DNA of 64,000 nt, from NCBI GenBank assembly GCA_041397865.1, contig JAWKVT010000002.1, positions 124,001 to 188,000 of the forward strand, written 5' to 3'. The stretch comes from TMED27 sp041397865. Lineage in GTDB: Bacteria > Pseudomonadota > Alphaproteobacteria > Micavibrionales > Micavibrionaceae. A program made the position numbers and the translations under genes. Each line of letters begins with the position of its first letter. Positions within the stretch are counted from its first letter, which is position 1. This document shows positions 17,994-25,623 of the stretch, piece after piece. Below the pieces are notes generated by a model that saw only the letters and a program-made list of their open reading frames with translations, made no database searches and was not told the DNA's origin.

Positions 17994-18059
17994 ATGCTGT
18001 GCCATAAGACGCAGCATTAAGTATGTAGGAGGTCTTCTGAGCGCCAAGACCATGCTCAG
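17994..18059 (+). ncRNA. Structured rplK leader with competing stems (candidate L1 control site)
   Basis: A strong stem-loop (ATGCTGTG 17994-18001 with CGCAGCAT 18010-18017) is followed by two interleaved six-base complements: GGTCTT 18031-18036 with AAGACC 18046-18051, and CTGAGC 18037-18042 with GCTCAG 18054-18059. The A-B-A'-B' order means the two stems compete or form a very tight pseudoknot. It ends 36 bases before the rplK start. In E. coli, L1 represses this operon by binding the rplK leader; a similar role here is inference. Confidence 0.5.
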
Positions 18060-18095
18060 AGCCGCACTACAAACTCTTTGTTATAGGAGGTAAAA

Positions 18096-18524
18096 ATGGC
18101 AAAGAAAATTTCAGGTTACATCAACCTGACAATCCCCGGCGGCGCGGCCAATCCGTCTCCGCCGGTCGGCCCGGCTCTGGGTCAGCATGGCGTAAATATC
18201 ATGGAATTCTGTAAGGCCTTTAACGCCGAAACGGAAGATTCAAAGGGCATTCCCATTCCCGTGGTCATCACGGTTTATGAGGACCGCTCCTTTACATTCA
18301 TCAAAAAGACGCCGCCGGCGAGCTATTTCATCAAACAGGCGACAAAGCAGAAAAAAGGTTCCGGCGCGCCGGGGCGTGAGACTATTGCGCAAATCCGCAC
18401 ATCGCAGCTTAAGGAAATCGCTGAAAAGAAAATGGAAGACCTCAATGCCAATGACATTGACGCCGCCGTTAAAATTATCGCCGGATCTGCAAGATCCATG
18501 GGCGTCGAAGTAGTGGAGGACTAA
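18096..18524 (+). CDS. rplK: 50S ribosomal protein L11
   Basis: 142 residues, the normal length. The N-terminal domain contains KLNL-type INLTIPGGAANPSPPVGPAL with the proline-rich thiostrepton region. The C-terminal RNA-binding domain holds the TIAQIRTSQLKEIAEKKMED and GSARSMGVEV segments. It binds the GTPase-associated region of 23S rRNA. A perfect TAGGAGG ribosome binding site is present. rplA follows after 4 bases. Confidence 0.98.
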   Translation: MAKKISGYINLTIPGGAANPSPPVGPALGQHGVNIMEFCKAFNAETEDSKGIPIPVVITVYEDRSFTFIKKTPPASYFIKQATKQKKGSGAPGRETIAQIRTSQLKEIAEKKMEDLNANDIDAAVKIIAGSARSMGVEVVED

Positions 18525-18528
18525 AGCC

Positions 18529-19227
18529 ATGGCAAAACCGACAAAGAAAATGAAAGCCGCTTTGGAAACCGTAGACCGTTGCAAGGAATACGATCTGGAT
18601 GAGGCTGTAAAGGTTCTGAAAAACACCGCAAAAGCCCGCAATTTCGATGAAACTTTCGAGATCGCAATCAACCTGAACGTGGACCCCCGACATGCCGATC
18701 AGGTCGTGCGCGGTATGGTATCCCTGCCGAACGGCACAGGCTCGACCGTCCGTGTAGCGGTTTTTGCGCGCGACGATAAAGCAAAAGCGGCCAAAGCCGC
18801 AGGCGCGGATATCGTGGGCGCGGAAGATCTGGCCGAGAAAATTCAGGGCGGCGAGATTGATTTCGACCGCTGCATCGCCACGCCGGATATGATGGTTGTA
18901 GTGGGCAAGCTCGGTAAAATCCTCGGGACCAAGGGCCTGATGCCAAACCCGAAACTGGGAACGGTTACGCCTGACGTTGAAAAAGCCGTGAAAGACGCCA
19001 AAGGCGGCGCTATCGAATTCCGCGCTGAAAAGGCCGGAATCGTCCACGCTGGCGTTGGCAAGACCTCATTCGATGACAAGAAAATTGCTGAGAATGTTCG
19101 CGCGTTCTATGATGCGATTGTCAAGGCCAAGCCCTCAGGCGCAAAAGGCACCTATGTGAAGAAGGTCACGCTGACCTCCACCATGGGCCCGGGCTTGAAA
19201 ATCAAGACCGAAAGCCTCGCGGCTTAA
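18529..19227 (+). CDS. rplA: 50S ribosomal protein L1
   Basis: 232 residues, the normal length. Conserved MVSLPNGTGSTVRVAVFA, LMPNPKLGTVTPDV and GKTSFDDKKIAENVRAF segments. It builds the L1 stalk at the E site and in many bacteria represses translation of its own rplKA message. An intrinsic terminator follows 26 bases after the stop, so rplKA ends as a transcription unit here. Confidence 0.98.
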   Translation: MAKPTKKMKAALETVDRCKEYDLDEAVKVLKNTAKARNFDETFEIAINLNVDPRHADQVVRGMVSLPNGTGSTVRVAVFARDDKAKAAKAAGADIVGAEDLAEKIQGGEIDFDRCIATPDMMVVVGKLGKILGTKGLMPNPKLGTVTPDVEKAVKDAKGGAIEFRAEKAGIVHAGVGKTSFDDKKIAENVRAFYDAIVKAKPSGAKGTYVKKVTLTSTMGPGLKIKTESLAA

Positions 19228-19252
19228 GTTCGATATACGAAAATCAGGAATG

Positions 19253-19287
19253 AAAAAGCCCCGCGTCTTGTGAGCGGGGCTTTTTTT
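19253..19287 (+). terminator. Intrinsic terminator after rplA
   Basis: AAGCCCCGC and GCGGGGCTT arms with a 9-base loop (GTCTTGTGA), followed by seven T. Strong stem, normal position. The A-run on the other side means it can also end the opposing minus-strand orphan gene. Confidence 0.9.
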
Positions 19288-19310
19288 ATCCTCTACACCG
19301 GTTATGGTCT

Positions 19311-19649
19311 TTATCCAACGCGGTAGCTTATTACGGATCGACTGCTGCCTTCCGGATTATGTCCGGGATGGTCGAACGTGAAAGTAGGCCCTTGTTCTTT
19401 ATTGGTCCCGTCAAAGCTATAGCCGGAAATGCCATGATCGTTAAATGCCGCAACAAGGCCGTCATGAACCGCTTGAGAGACACGGTCAGAGGAAGTGGAA
19501 ATTGTAAATTTCTCCATCCCGTCATTTGTCCCGTCAAAACTATGGCTGGAAACGTCTAAGCTATTCTTGGCGTGCTCCATGGCGTCAAGTACAAGGCTGT
19601 GACGGGAGCCTGAGCGGTTGAAAGAGATTGTTACATTTTGTGTTGTCAT
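19311..19649 (-). CDS. Orphan protein with two SFDGTN repeats, antiparallel within the ribosomal block
   Basis: 112 residues from the ATG at 19649 (MTTQNVTISFNRSGSRHS), with AAGGG upstream; a further 5' TTG is less likely. No signal peptide or membrane helix. An internal repeat is visible: HSFDGTNDGMEKFTIS and YSFDGTNKEQGPTFTF, each following an alpha-helical stretch, so two beta-rich modules of about 45 residues are possible. I do not recognise the family. It sits alone on the minus strand between rplA and the rplJ leader, where most relatives have no gene. Confidence 0.55.
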   Translation of the reverse strand: MTTQNVTISFNRSGSRHSLVLDAMEHAKNSLDVSSHSFDGTNDGMEKFTISTSSDRVSQAVHDGLVAAFNDHGISGYSFDGTNKEQGPTFTFDHPGHNPEGSSRSVISYRVG

Positions 19650-19702
19650 GCGCCCTTGTATAGGCAAAGCATATGGAAAAGTAAAGGTTTTTTAAATAAT
19701 GC

Positions 19703-19729
19703 TTGACGCAACGCCGCCACTACTATAAA
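19703..19729 (+). promoter_or_regulatory. Probable promoter of rplJ-rplL-rpoB-rpoC
   Basis: CTTGACGCAAC with TTGACG at 19703-19708 and TATAAA at 19724-19729. The spacing is short (15 bases, or 16 if the -35 is read one base earlier). The -35 region is identical over 11 bases to the one in front of rpsM. It lies at the head of the L10-type leader. Confidence 0.5.
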
Positions 19730-19747
19730 CGTTGGCCCGCAATACAC

Positions 19748-19885
19748 ACTGTCCGAGACCGTAAGGGGTCAGATGAGACTTAAAAACCCTTACATAGATA
19801 GGAAGAGAGCAACGGCCTAACTTCAATAAGGGAGCCGCTCTTTCGTTTCGGATAGGAGATGTGCCGTAAGGTTCATCTCTTTTTT
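19748..19885 (+). ncRNA. L10-type leader with attenuator upstream of rplJ
   Basis: This gap of 339 bases (19650-19988) holds the rplJ leader. GAGACCGTAAGGG pairs through GTAAGGG (19761-19767) with CCCTTAC (19787-19793), followed by ATAGATAGGAAGAGAG, resembling the AGACNGUAGG...CCU layout of known L10 leaders. Further down, GAGATG (19856-19861) and CATCTC (19874-19879) form a stem followed by six T, an intrinsic terminator about 100 bases before rplJ. This fits L10(L12)4 autoregulation by transcription attenuation, as known in other bacteria; the exact fold is inferred. Confidence 0.6.
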
Positions 19886-19988
19886 ATTACGCGCATCTGC
19901 CTTTGCAAAAAGTGTGATGTAAAAAGACTGAAAGAACTGGTCTTAACCGACTTTAGGAAGGTTAAACCTCTTAATAAGGAGAAAAGCG

Positions 19989-20507
19989 ATGGGCATGAGC
20001 CGGACGCAAAAGGAAACGGAAATTCAGGCGCTCAGCGAGCGTTTCTCTAATGATGAAATCGTTGTCGTTACCCATTACTCCGGCCTGACGGTGAGTGAGA
20101 TGGAGGAGCTGCGCACGGACTTGCGTAAGGAAGGCGCTTCATTCAAGGTAACGAAAAACACGCTGGCCAAGCTTGCGTTAAAAGGCACGAAATTCGAGCA
20201 GATCAGCGATCTGTTTACAGGCCCGACCGGTGTAGCGACATCGCAGGATCCTGTCGCCGCCGCCAAAGCTGCGCACGCATTTGCAAAGAAGCATGACAAA
20301 TTGGTTATCCTCGGCGGCGCTCTGGGTGAGCAGGTTCTGGATGTAAAAGGCGTTGAGGCGCTGGCGAAAATGCCGGGTCTTGAAGAGCTGCGCGCAACGA
20401 TTGCGGCGCTTATCATGTCTCCGGCACGGAATTTGGCAGGCGCGATAAGTGCCCCGGGCGGCAAGGTCGCCGGTGCCGTGAAGGCGATTGCCGACAGGGC
20501 GGAATAA
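19989..20507 (+). CDS. rplJ: 50S ribosomal protein L10
   Basis: 172 residues, the normal length. RTQKETEIQALSERFSNDEI, VTHYSGLTVSEMEELR and RKEGASFKVTKNTLAKLAL are typical. The C-terminal helix binds L7/L12 dimers; L10 anchors the stalk on 23S rRNA. The start MGMSRTQ has an AAGGAG site; a second ATG two codons later is also possible. A structured leader with an attenuator precedes it. Confidence 0.97.
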   Translation: MGMSRTQKETEIQALSERFSNDEIVVVTHYSGLTVSEMEELRTDLRKEGASFKVTKNTLAKLALKGTKFEQISDLFTGPTGVATSQDPVAAAKAAHAFAKKHDKLVILGGALGEQVLDVKGVEALAKMPGLEELRATIAALIMSPARNLAGAISAPGGKVAGAVKAIADRAE

Positions 20508-20551
20508 TTAACTTTTTAAACTATTTTTGAAAAACTGAAAGGAAACTAAAA

Positions 20552-20929
20552 ATGGCAAATGTAGCAAAACTTGCAGAAGAAATCGTCGGTCTGACATTGA
20601 TGGAAGCATCTGAGTTGACCAACATTCTTAAAGATGAATACGGCATTGAAGCAGCCGCAGGTGCGGCGGTTATTGCCGCAGCTCCTGGCGCTGCAAATGA
20701 CGCTGGTGGGGCAGAGGAAAAAGACTCATTTGATGTTGTTCTTGAATCTGCTGGCAGTAATAAAATCGCCGTAATCAAGGAAGTTCGCGGCATTACAGGT
20801 CTTGGTCTGAAAGAAGCCAAAGATCTTGTTGAAGCCGGTGGAAGCATCAAAGAAGGCGCGAAAAAAGACGAAGCCGAAGAAATCAAGAAAAAGCTTGAAG
20901 AAGCCGGCGCGACAATCGCCCTGAAATAA
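20552..20929 (+). CDS. rplL: 50S ribosomal protein L7/L12
   Basis: 125 residues. N-terminal dimerisation helices (ANVAKLAEEIVGLTLMEASELTNIL), an alanine-rich hinge (about 32-50) and the C-terminal factor-binding domain with KIAVIKEVRGITGLGLKEAK and KKKLEEAGATIALK. It recruits EF-Tu, EF-G and other GTPases to the ribosome. It is followed by a hairpin lacking a T-run rather than by a terminator, so transcription can continue into rpoB. Confidence 0.98.
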   Translation: MANVAKLAEEIVGLTLMEASELTNILKDEYGIEAAAGAAVIAAAPGAANDAGGAEEKDSFDVVLESAGSNKIAVIKEVRGITGLGLKEAKDLVEAGGSIKEGAKKDEAEEIKKKLEEAGATIALK

Positions 20930-21308
20930 CAAGGGTCACAGGCGGCGGCCTCCCGGATCAATGCGTTAAACGCATTTTCCGGGGGCCGGTCGCAAAACAA
21001 TGGGGTCCCCGTTTCGGCGGGGATGCTATTTATTTGGAGTTTGGTGTTGACATCGAAACTGTCTTAAGCCATATATCCATCAAACTTTCGGGAAATGCAT
21101 TGAAAACCCAGTTTAAACAGTTTGGGATTTCCGCTTCGCTAAAGGTATAGCGGATAATTTTAGCCACTTGTGGCCTTTTCAAAGATAGAGAAGGGTGCAG
21201 GTGGGTTTGTGCTTTGAATAAAGACCAGGTTTTGCCGCCCCCGCGGTGATAAACAAGATTTGAAGCAAAAAGTTTTAAAGTTTTAAACGTGAAGAAACGG
21301 AACCGATT
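20930..21308 (+). other. rplL-rpoB spacer with two hairpins and a promoter
   Basis: 379 bases without a gene. First, a large imperfect hairpin at 20947-20987 (GGCC-CCCGGA against TCCGGG-GGCC, with an inner AATGCG/CGCATT stem) and no T-run, which could be an attenuator or an RNase III processing site like the one known in this spacer of E. coli. Second, TCCCCG/CGGGGA at 21006-21023. Third, TTGACA at 21047-21052 with TATATC at 21072-21077 (19-base spacing) as a candidate rpoBC promoter. The remaining 230 bases to rpoB hold no gene that I can support. Confidence 0.55.
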
Positions 21309-24300
21309 ATGAGCGCAGCAAAAGCCAATACCAAAGAAAAATCAAACAAGACCTCTTCAAAAACAGACGTAAAAATACCGCCGGCGAATAATATTGAAAG
21401 TTTCACAGGTCGCAAGCGCGTACGCCGCAGCTTTGGCCGGATTGATGAGGTCGCGGAAATGCCGAACCTGATCGAAGTTCAGCGCCAGTCTTACGAACTG
21501 TTTCTTCAGGATGGTATCCCCGCCGATGATCGCACATTGCAGGGTCTTCAAGAGGTCCTCGCCACCGTTTTCCCGATCAAAGATTTCTCCGATAAAGCCG
21601 AAATCGACTTCGTAAAATACGAGCTTGAAGCCCCGAAATACGATGTTGAGGAATGTCAGACCCGCGGCATGACATACGCTGCGCCGCTGCGCGTAACGCT
21701 GCGTCTGTCTGTCTTCGACGTTGATGAGGATTCAGGCCTGCGCTCGATCCGCGATATCAAGGAACAGGATGTATACCTTGTGGATATGCCGCTGATGACC
21801 AAAAACGGTACATTTGTCGTAAACGGTACGGAGCGTGTAATCGTATCCCAGATGCACCGCTCGCCCGGCGTGTTTTTCGATCACGATGGCGGCAAAACGC
21901 ATGTGTCCGGTAAATATCTGTTTTCTTCACGTGTGATTCCCTACCGCGGCTCATGGCTTGATTTTGAGTTCGATGCCAAAGACCATATGTATGTGCGCAT
22001 CGACCGCCGCCGCAAATTGCCGGTAACGACGTTGCTGCGTGCTTTGGACTCTGCGGAAACCGCCCGCTACCGCAACGACTGTGAAGAAAACGATACCGAT
22101 ATAGACCAGCTGATGATTCAAGGTATGTCCAATGAGGAAATCCTTGGTACGTTCTATGATACGCTGGTTTATAAAAAAGATAAAAAAGGTTGGAAAACGG
22201 CGTTTGACGCGCAAAGTTACCGTGGCGTGAAGCTTGCAGCCGACCTTGTCGATGCCAAGACAGGCAAGGTCGTCGCAAAAGAAGGTGACAAGATTACCCC
22301 GCGCAAGGCCAAAAAACTGGAAGAAGACGGCCTGAAAGAGATCCTCGTACAGGCGGAGCAGCTTGTCGGGCGGTATTTGGCTTCTGATTTGTTCGATGCT
22401 AAGACAGGTCAGGTGACGCATGATGCCGGTCATGAAATGACCGAAGAAGACCTTGCCGGAATTGAAGAAGCAAAAATTGATGAACTGCCGCTTTTGGCGA
22501 TCGACCACCTGAATGTCGGCCCTTACATCCGCAATACCATGCTGATCGACAAATGTGATACGCGTGAGGAAGCGCTGATCGACATTTACCGCGTTATGCG
22601 CCCCGGTGAGCCGCCAACGGTTGAATCTGCTGATGCGCTGTTTCTTTCACTGTTCTTCGATCCCGAAAGATATGACCTCTCTCCCGTTGGTCGCGTGAAA
22701 ATGAACGCCCGCCTTGATCTGGATGCTGACGACCAGTTCCGCGTGCTGTGCAAGGATGACATTCTCGCCATCCTCAAATATCTGCACGGTCTCAAGGACG
22801 GCATCGGTGAAGTGGACGATATCGACAACCTCGGCAACCGCCGCGTGCGCTCTGTTGGCGAATTGATGGAAAATCAGGTGCGCATAGGCCTGCTCCGCAT
22901 GGAGCGCGCCATCCGTGAGCGTATGTCATCTGTTGAGATCGACACCTACATGCCGCACGATCTGATTAACTCCAAACCAGCGCAGGCCGCAGTGCGTGAG
23001 TTCTTCGGCTCATCCCAGCTTTCCCAGTTTATGGACCAGACCAACCCGCTTTCTGAAATCACGCATAAGCGCCGCCTCTCAGCTCTCGGCCCCGGCGGTC
23101 TGACCCGTGAACGCGCTGGCTTTGAGGTTCGCGACGTACACCCGACCCACTATGGCCGGATCTGCCCGATTGAAACTCCCGAAGGCCCGAACATCGGCTT
23201 GATTAACTCTCTGGCCACATTCGCCCGCGTCAACCAGTACGGCTTTATTGAAAGCCCGTATCGCCGCGTCGAAAACGGCAAAGTGACCGACGAAGTGGTT
23301 TACATGTCGGCAATGGAAGAAGCCAAGTGGACAATTGCTCAGGCAAACTCTGAGCTTGATGCCAAGGGCGCCTTTGTAAACGATCTCGTGTCTTGTCGCC
23401 GCGCCGGTGAAAACGAAATGACTCCGCCCGATCAAATCGAATTTATCGACGTCTCACCCAAACAGATGGTGTCTGTGGCTGCATCGCTGATTCCGTTCCT
23501 GGAAAACGATGATGCGAACCGCGCCTTAATGGGCTCGAACATGATGCGTCAGGCTGTGCCGTTGCTCAAATCTTCTGCGCCGATCGTCGGTACGGGAATG
23601 GAAGGCACCGTAGCGCGTGACTCTGGTGCAGCTGTATCCGCGCGCCGCGCAGGCGTTGTGACCAAGGTTGACGCCACCCGTATCGTGGTGCAGGCAACCG
23701 AGGAACTCCGCGCCGATGAGCCTGTCGTTGACATCTACAAGCTGGCCAAATTCCAGCGCTCAAACCAAAGCACCTGTATCAACCAGAAGCCTTTGGTGAA
23801 AGTGGGTGATAAGGTCAAAGCCGGTGATATCATCGCCGACGGCCCCTCCACGCAGCTTGGTGAACTGGCTTTGGGTAAAAACGTTCGTGTGGCTTTCATG
23901 CCGTGGAACGGTTACAACTACGAAGACTCCATCCTGATTTCCGAACGCATCGTGCGCGATGACGTTTATACATCCATCCACCTCGAGGAATTCGAGGTTA
24001 TGGCCCGTGATACGAAACTGGGTACGGAAGAAATCACCCGCGATATCCCCAACGTTGGCGAGGAAGCCCTGCGCCACCTCGACGAAGCCGGTATCGTGCA
24101 TATTGGTGCCGAGGTCGGCCCCGGTGACATTCTGGTTGGTAAAGTAACGCCAAAAGGTGAAAGCCCGATGACGCCGGAAGAAAAGCTTTTGCGCGCCATC
24201 TTTGGTGAAAAAGCCGCCGACGTGAAAGATACCTCCTTGCGCCTGCCGCCGGGCGCTGTCGGCACAATCGTTGACGTGCGCGTATTTAACCGCCGCGGCG

Positions 24301-25589
24301 TGGATAAAGACGCGCGTGCGCTGTCTATCGAGGCTCAGGAAATCGAACGCCTTGCCAAAGACCGTGATGATGAGCGCCGCATCCTCGAAGATGGCTTCTA
24401 TGGCCGCTTGCGCGATATCCTGATGGGTAACGCTGTTGTATCTGCGCCCAAGGATGCCAAGTTGAAAAAAGGCGAGAAAATCACCGCCGACATCATCGAC
24501 GGTATCGAAAAGCGCGGCCTGTGGCGTCAAATTGCCATCGAAAATGAAAAACGCATGGAAGAAATCGAAGCCATGTCCAAAACATTCGACGATGCGGTTG
24601 ACGATATTAAGGAGCGTTTTGAAAACAAAGTTGAAAAGCTCCAGCGCGGGGATGAACTCCCGCCGGGCGTGATGAAGATGGTAAAAGTCTTCGTCGCCGT
24701 AAAACGCAAAATGCAGCCCGGTGACAAAATGGCCGGTCGTCACGGAAACAAAGGTGTTGTCTCCAAGGTTATCCCGATGGAAGACATGCCCTATACCGAA
24801 GACGGAACGCCTGTTGATATCGTACTCAACCCGCTCGGCGTACCGTCACGTATGAATGTGGGGCAGATCCTTGAAACGCATCTGGGCTGGGCGTCTGCAA
24901 ATATGGGCGAGCAGATCGGCGATATCATCGACGCTTTCAAAGCCAAAAAGAAAATGAGCGACGATGAAAAGAAAACGCTCGAGAAAAAGCTGAAAGACGC
25001 CTATGGCGATCGCGAGTTTAAAGAAAAAGTCTCTAAACTCGATGATGCCGAATTGATCGAAATGGCCGGAAATCTGCGTGAAGGCGTACCGATGGCGACG
25101 CCCGTTTTTGACGGCGCGGAAGAGTCTGATATCTCTGAGCTGCTGGAAAGTGCGGGTCTGCGTTCATCCGGTCAGGTTCGCCTGATCGACGGGCGCACAG
25201 GTGAATATTTCCACCGTGATGTAACCGTGGGCTATATGTACATGCTCAAACTGCACCACCTCGTGGATGATAAAATCCACGCCCGTTCCATCGGGCCTTA
25301 CTCTCTGGTAACGCAGCAACCGCTGGGCGGTAAGGCCCAGTTCGGTGGTCAGCGCTTCGGGGAAATGGAGGTCTGGGCGCTTCAGGCTTACGGTGCGGCA
25401 TACACCTTGCAGGAAATGTTGACCGTGAAATCCGATGACGTGGCCGGCCGCTCGAAAGTCTATGAGAGCATCGTGCGCGGTGAAGACAACTTCGAAATCG
25501 GCATCCCCGAATCTTTCAACGTTCTGACTAAGGAACTGAAAGCTCTGGGCTTGAATGTCGATATGAAACAGAGCGGTGGCTCAAACTAA
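21309..25589 (+). CDS. rpoB: RNA polymerase beta subunit
   Basis: 1426 residues, slightly longer than the E. coli protein. It contains the rifampicin-pocket segment FFGSSQLSQFMDQTNPLSEI with susceptible-type residues (Asp in FMDQ, His in THKRRL, Ser in RRLSALG). Other conserved parts are MPWNGYNYEDSILISE, the GRHGNKGVVSKV segment and the C-terminal QRFGEMEVWALQAYGAAYTL. It forms half of the catalytic cleft. rpoC follows with its start 35 bases after the rpoB stop. Confidence 0.99.
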   Translation: MSAAKANTKEKSNKTSSKTDVKIPPANNIESFTGRKRVRRSFGRIDEVAEMPNLIEVQRQSYELFLQDGIPADDRTLQGLQEVLATVFPIKDFSDKAEIDFVKYELEAPKYDVEECQTRGMTYAAPLRVTLRLSVFDVDEDSGLRSIRDIKEQDVYLVDMPLMTKNGTFVVNGTERVIVSQMHRSPGVFFDHDGGKTHVSGKYLFSSRVIPYRGSWLDFEFDAKDHMYVRIDRRRKLPVTTLLRALDSAETARYRNDCEENDTDIDQLMIQGMSNEEILGTFYDTLVYKKDKKGWKTAFDAQSYRGVKLAADLVDAKTGKVVAKEGDKITPRKAKKLEEDGLKEILVQAEQLVGRYLASDLFDAKTGQVTHDAGHEMTEEDLAGIEEAKIDELPLLAIDHLNVGPYIRNTMLIDKCDTREEALIDIYRVMRPGEPPTVESADALFLSLFFDPERYDLSPVGRVKMNARLDLDADDQFRVLCKDDILAILKYLHGLKDGIGEVDDIDNLGNRRVRSVGELMENQVRIGLLRMERAIRERMSSVEIDTYMPHDLINSKPAQAAVREFFGSSQLSQFMDQTNPLSEITHKRRLSALGPGGLTRERAGFEVRDVHPTHYGRICPIETPEGPNIGLINSLATFARVNQYGFIESPYRRVENGKVTDEVVYMSAMEEAKWTIAQANSELDAKGAFVNDLVSCRRAGENEMTPPDQIEFIDVSPKQMVSVAASLIPFLENDDANRALMGSNMMRQAVPLLKSSAPIVGTGMEGTVARDSGAAVSARRAGVVTKVDATRIVVQATEELRADEPVVDIYKLAKFQRSNQSTCINQKPLVKVGDKVKAGDIIADGPSTQLGELALGKNVRVAFMPWNGYNYEDSILISERIVRDDVYTSIHLEEFEVMARDTKLGTEEITRDIPNVGEEALRHLDEAGIVHIGAEVGPGDILVGKVTPKGESPMTPEEKLLRAIFGEKAADVKDTSLRLPPGAVGTIVDVRVFNRRGVDKDARALSIEAQEIERLAKDRDDERRILEDGFYGRLRDILMGNAVVSAPKDAKLKKGEKITADIIDGIEKRGLWRQIAIENEKRMEEIEAMSKTFDDAVDDIKERFENKVEKLQRGDELPPGVMKMVKVFVAVKRKMQPGDKMAGRHGNKGVVSKVIPMEDMPYTEDGTPVDIVLNPLGVPSRMNVGQILETHLGWASANMGEQIGDIIDAFKAKKKMSDDEKKTLEKKLKDAYGDREFKEKVSKLDDAELIEMAGNLREGVPMATPVFDGAEESDISELLESAGLRSSGQVRLIDGRTGEYFHRDVTVGYMYMLKLHHLVDDKIHARSIGPYSLVTQQPLGGKAQFGGQRFGEMEVWALQAYGAAYTLQEMLTVKSDDVAGRSKVYESIVRGEDNFEIGIPESFNVLTKELKALGLNVDMKQSGGSN

Positions 25590-25623
25590 CGTAAAAGAAA
25601 CGAATACTTTAAAGGAAGAAACA

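Noticed and set aside
25576..25623. Upstream start for rpoC inside rpoB
   Set aside because: The added residues do not match other beta' subunits, while the ATG at 25624 has a ribosome binding site and the typical N-terminus.
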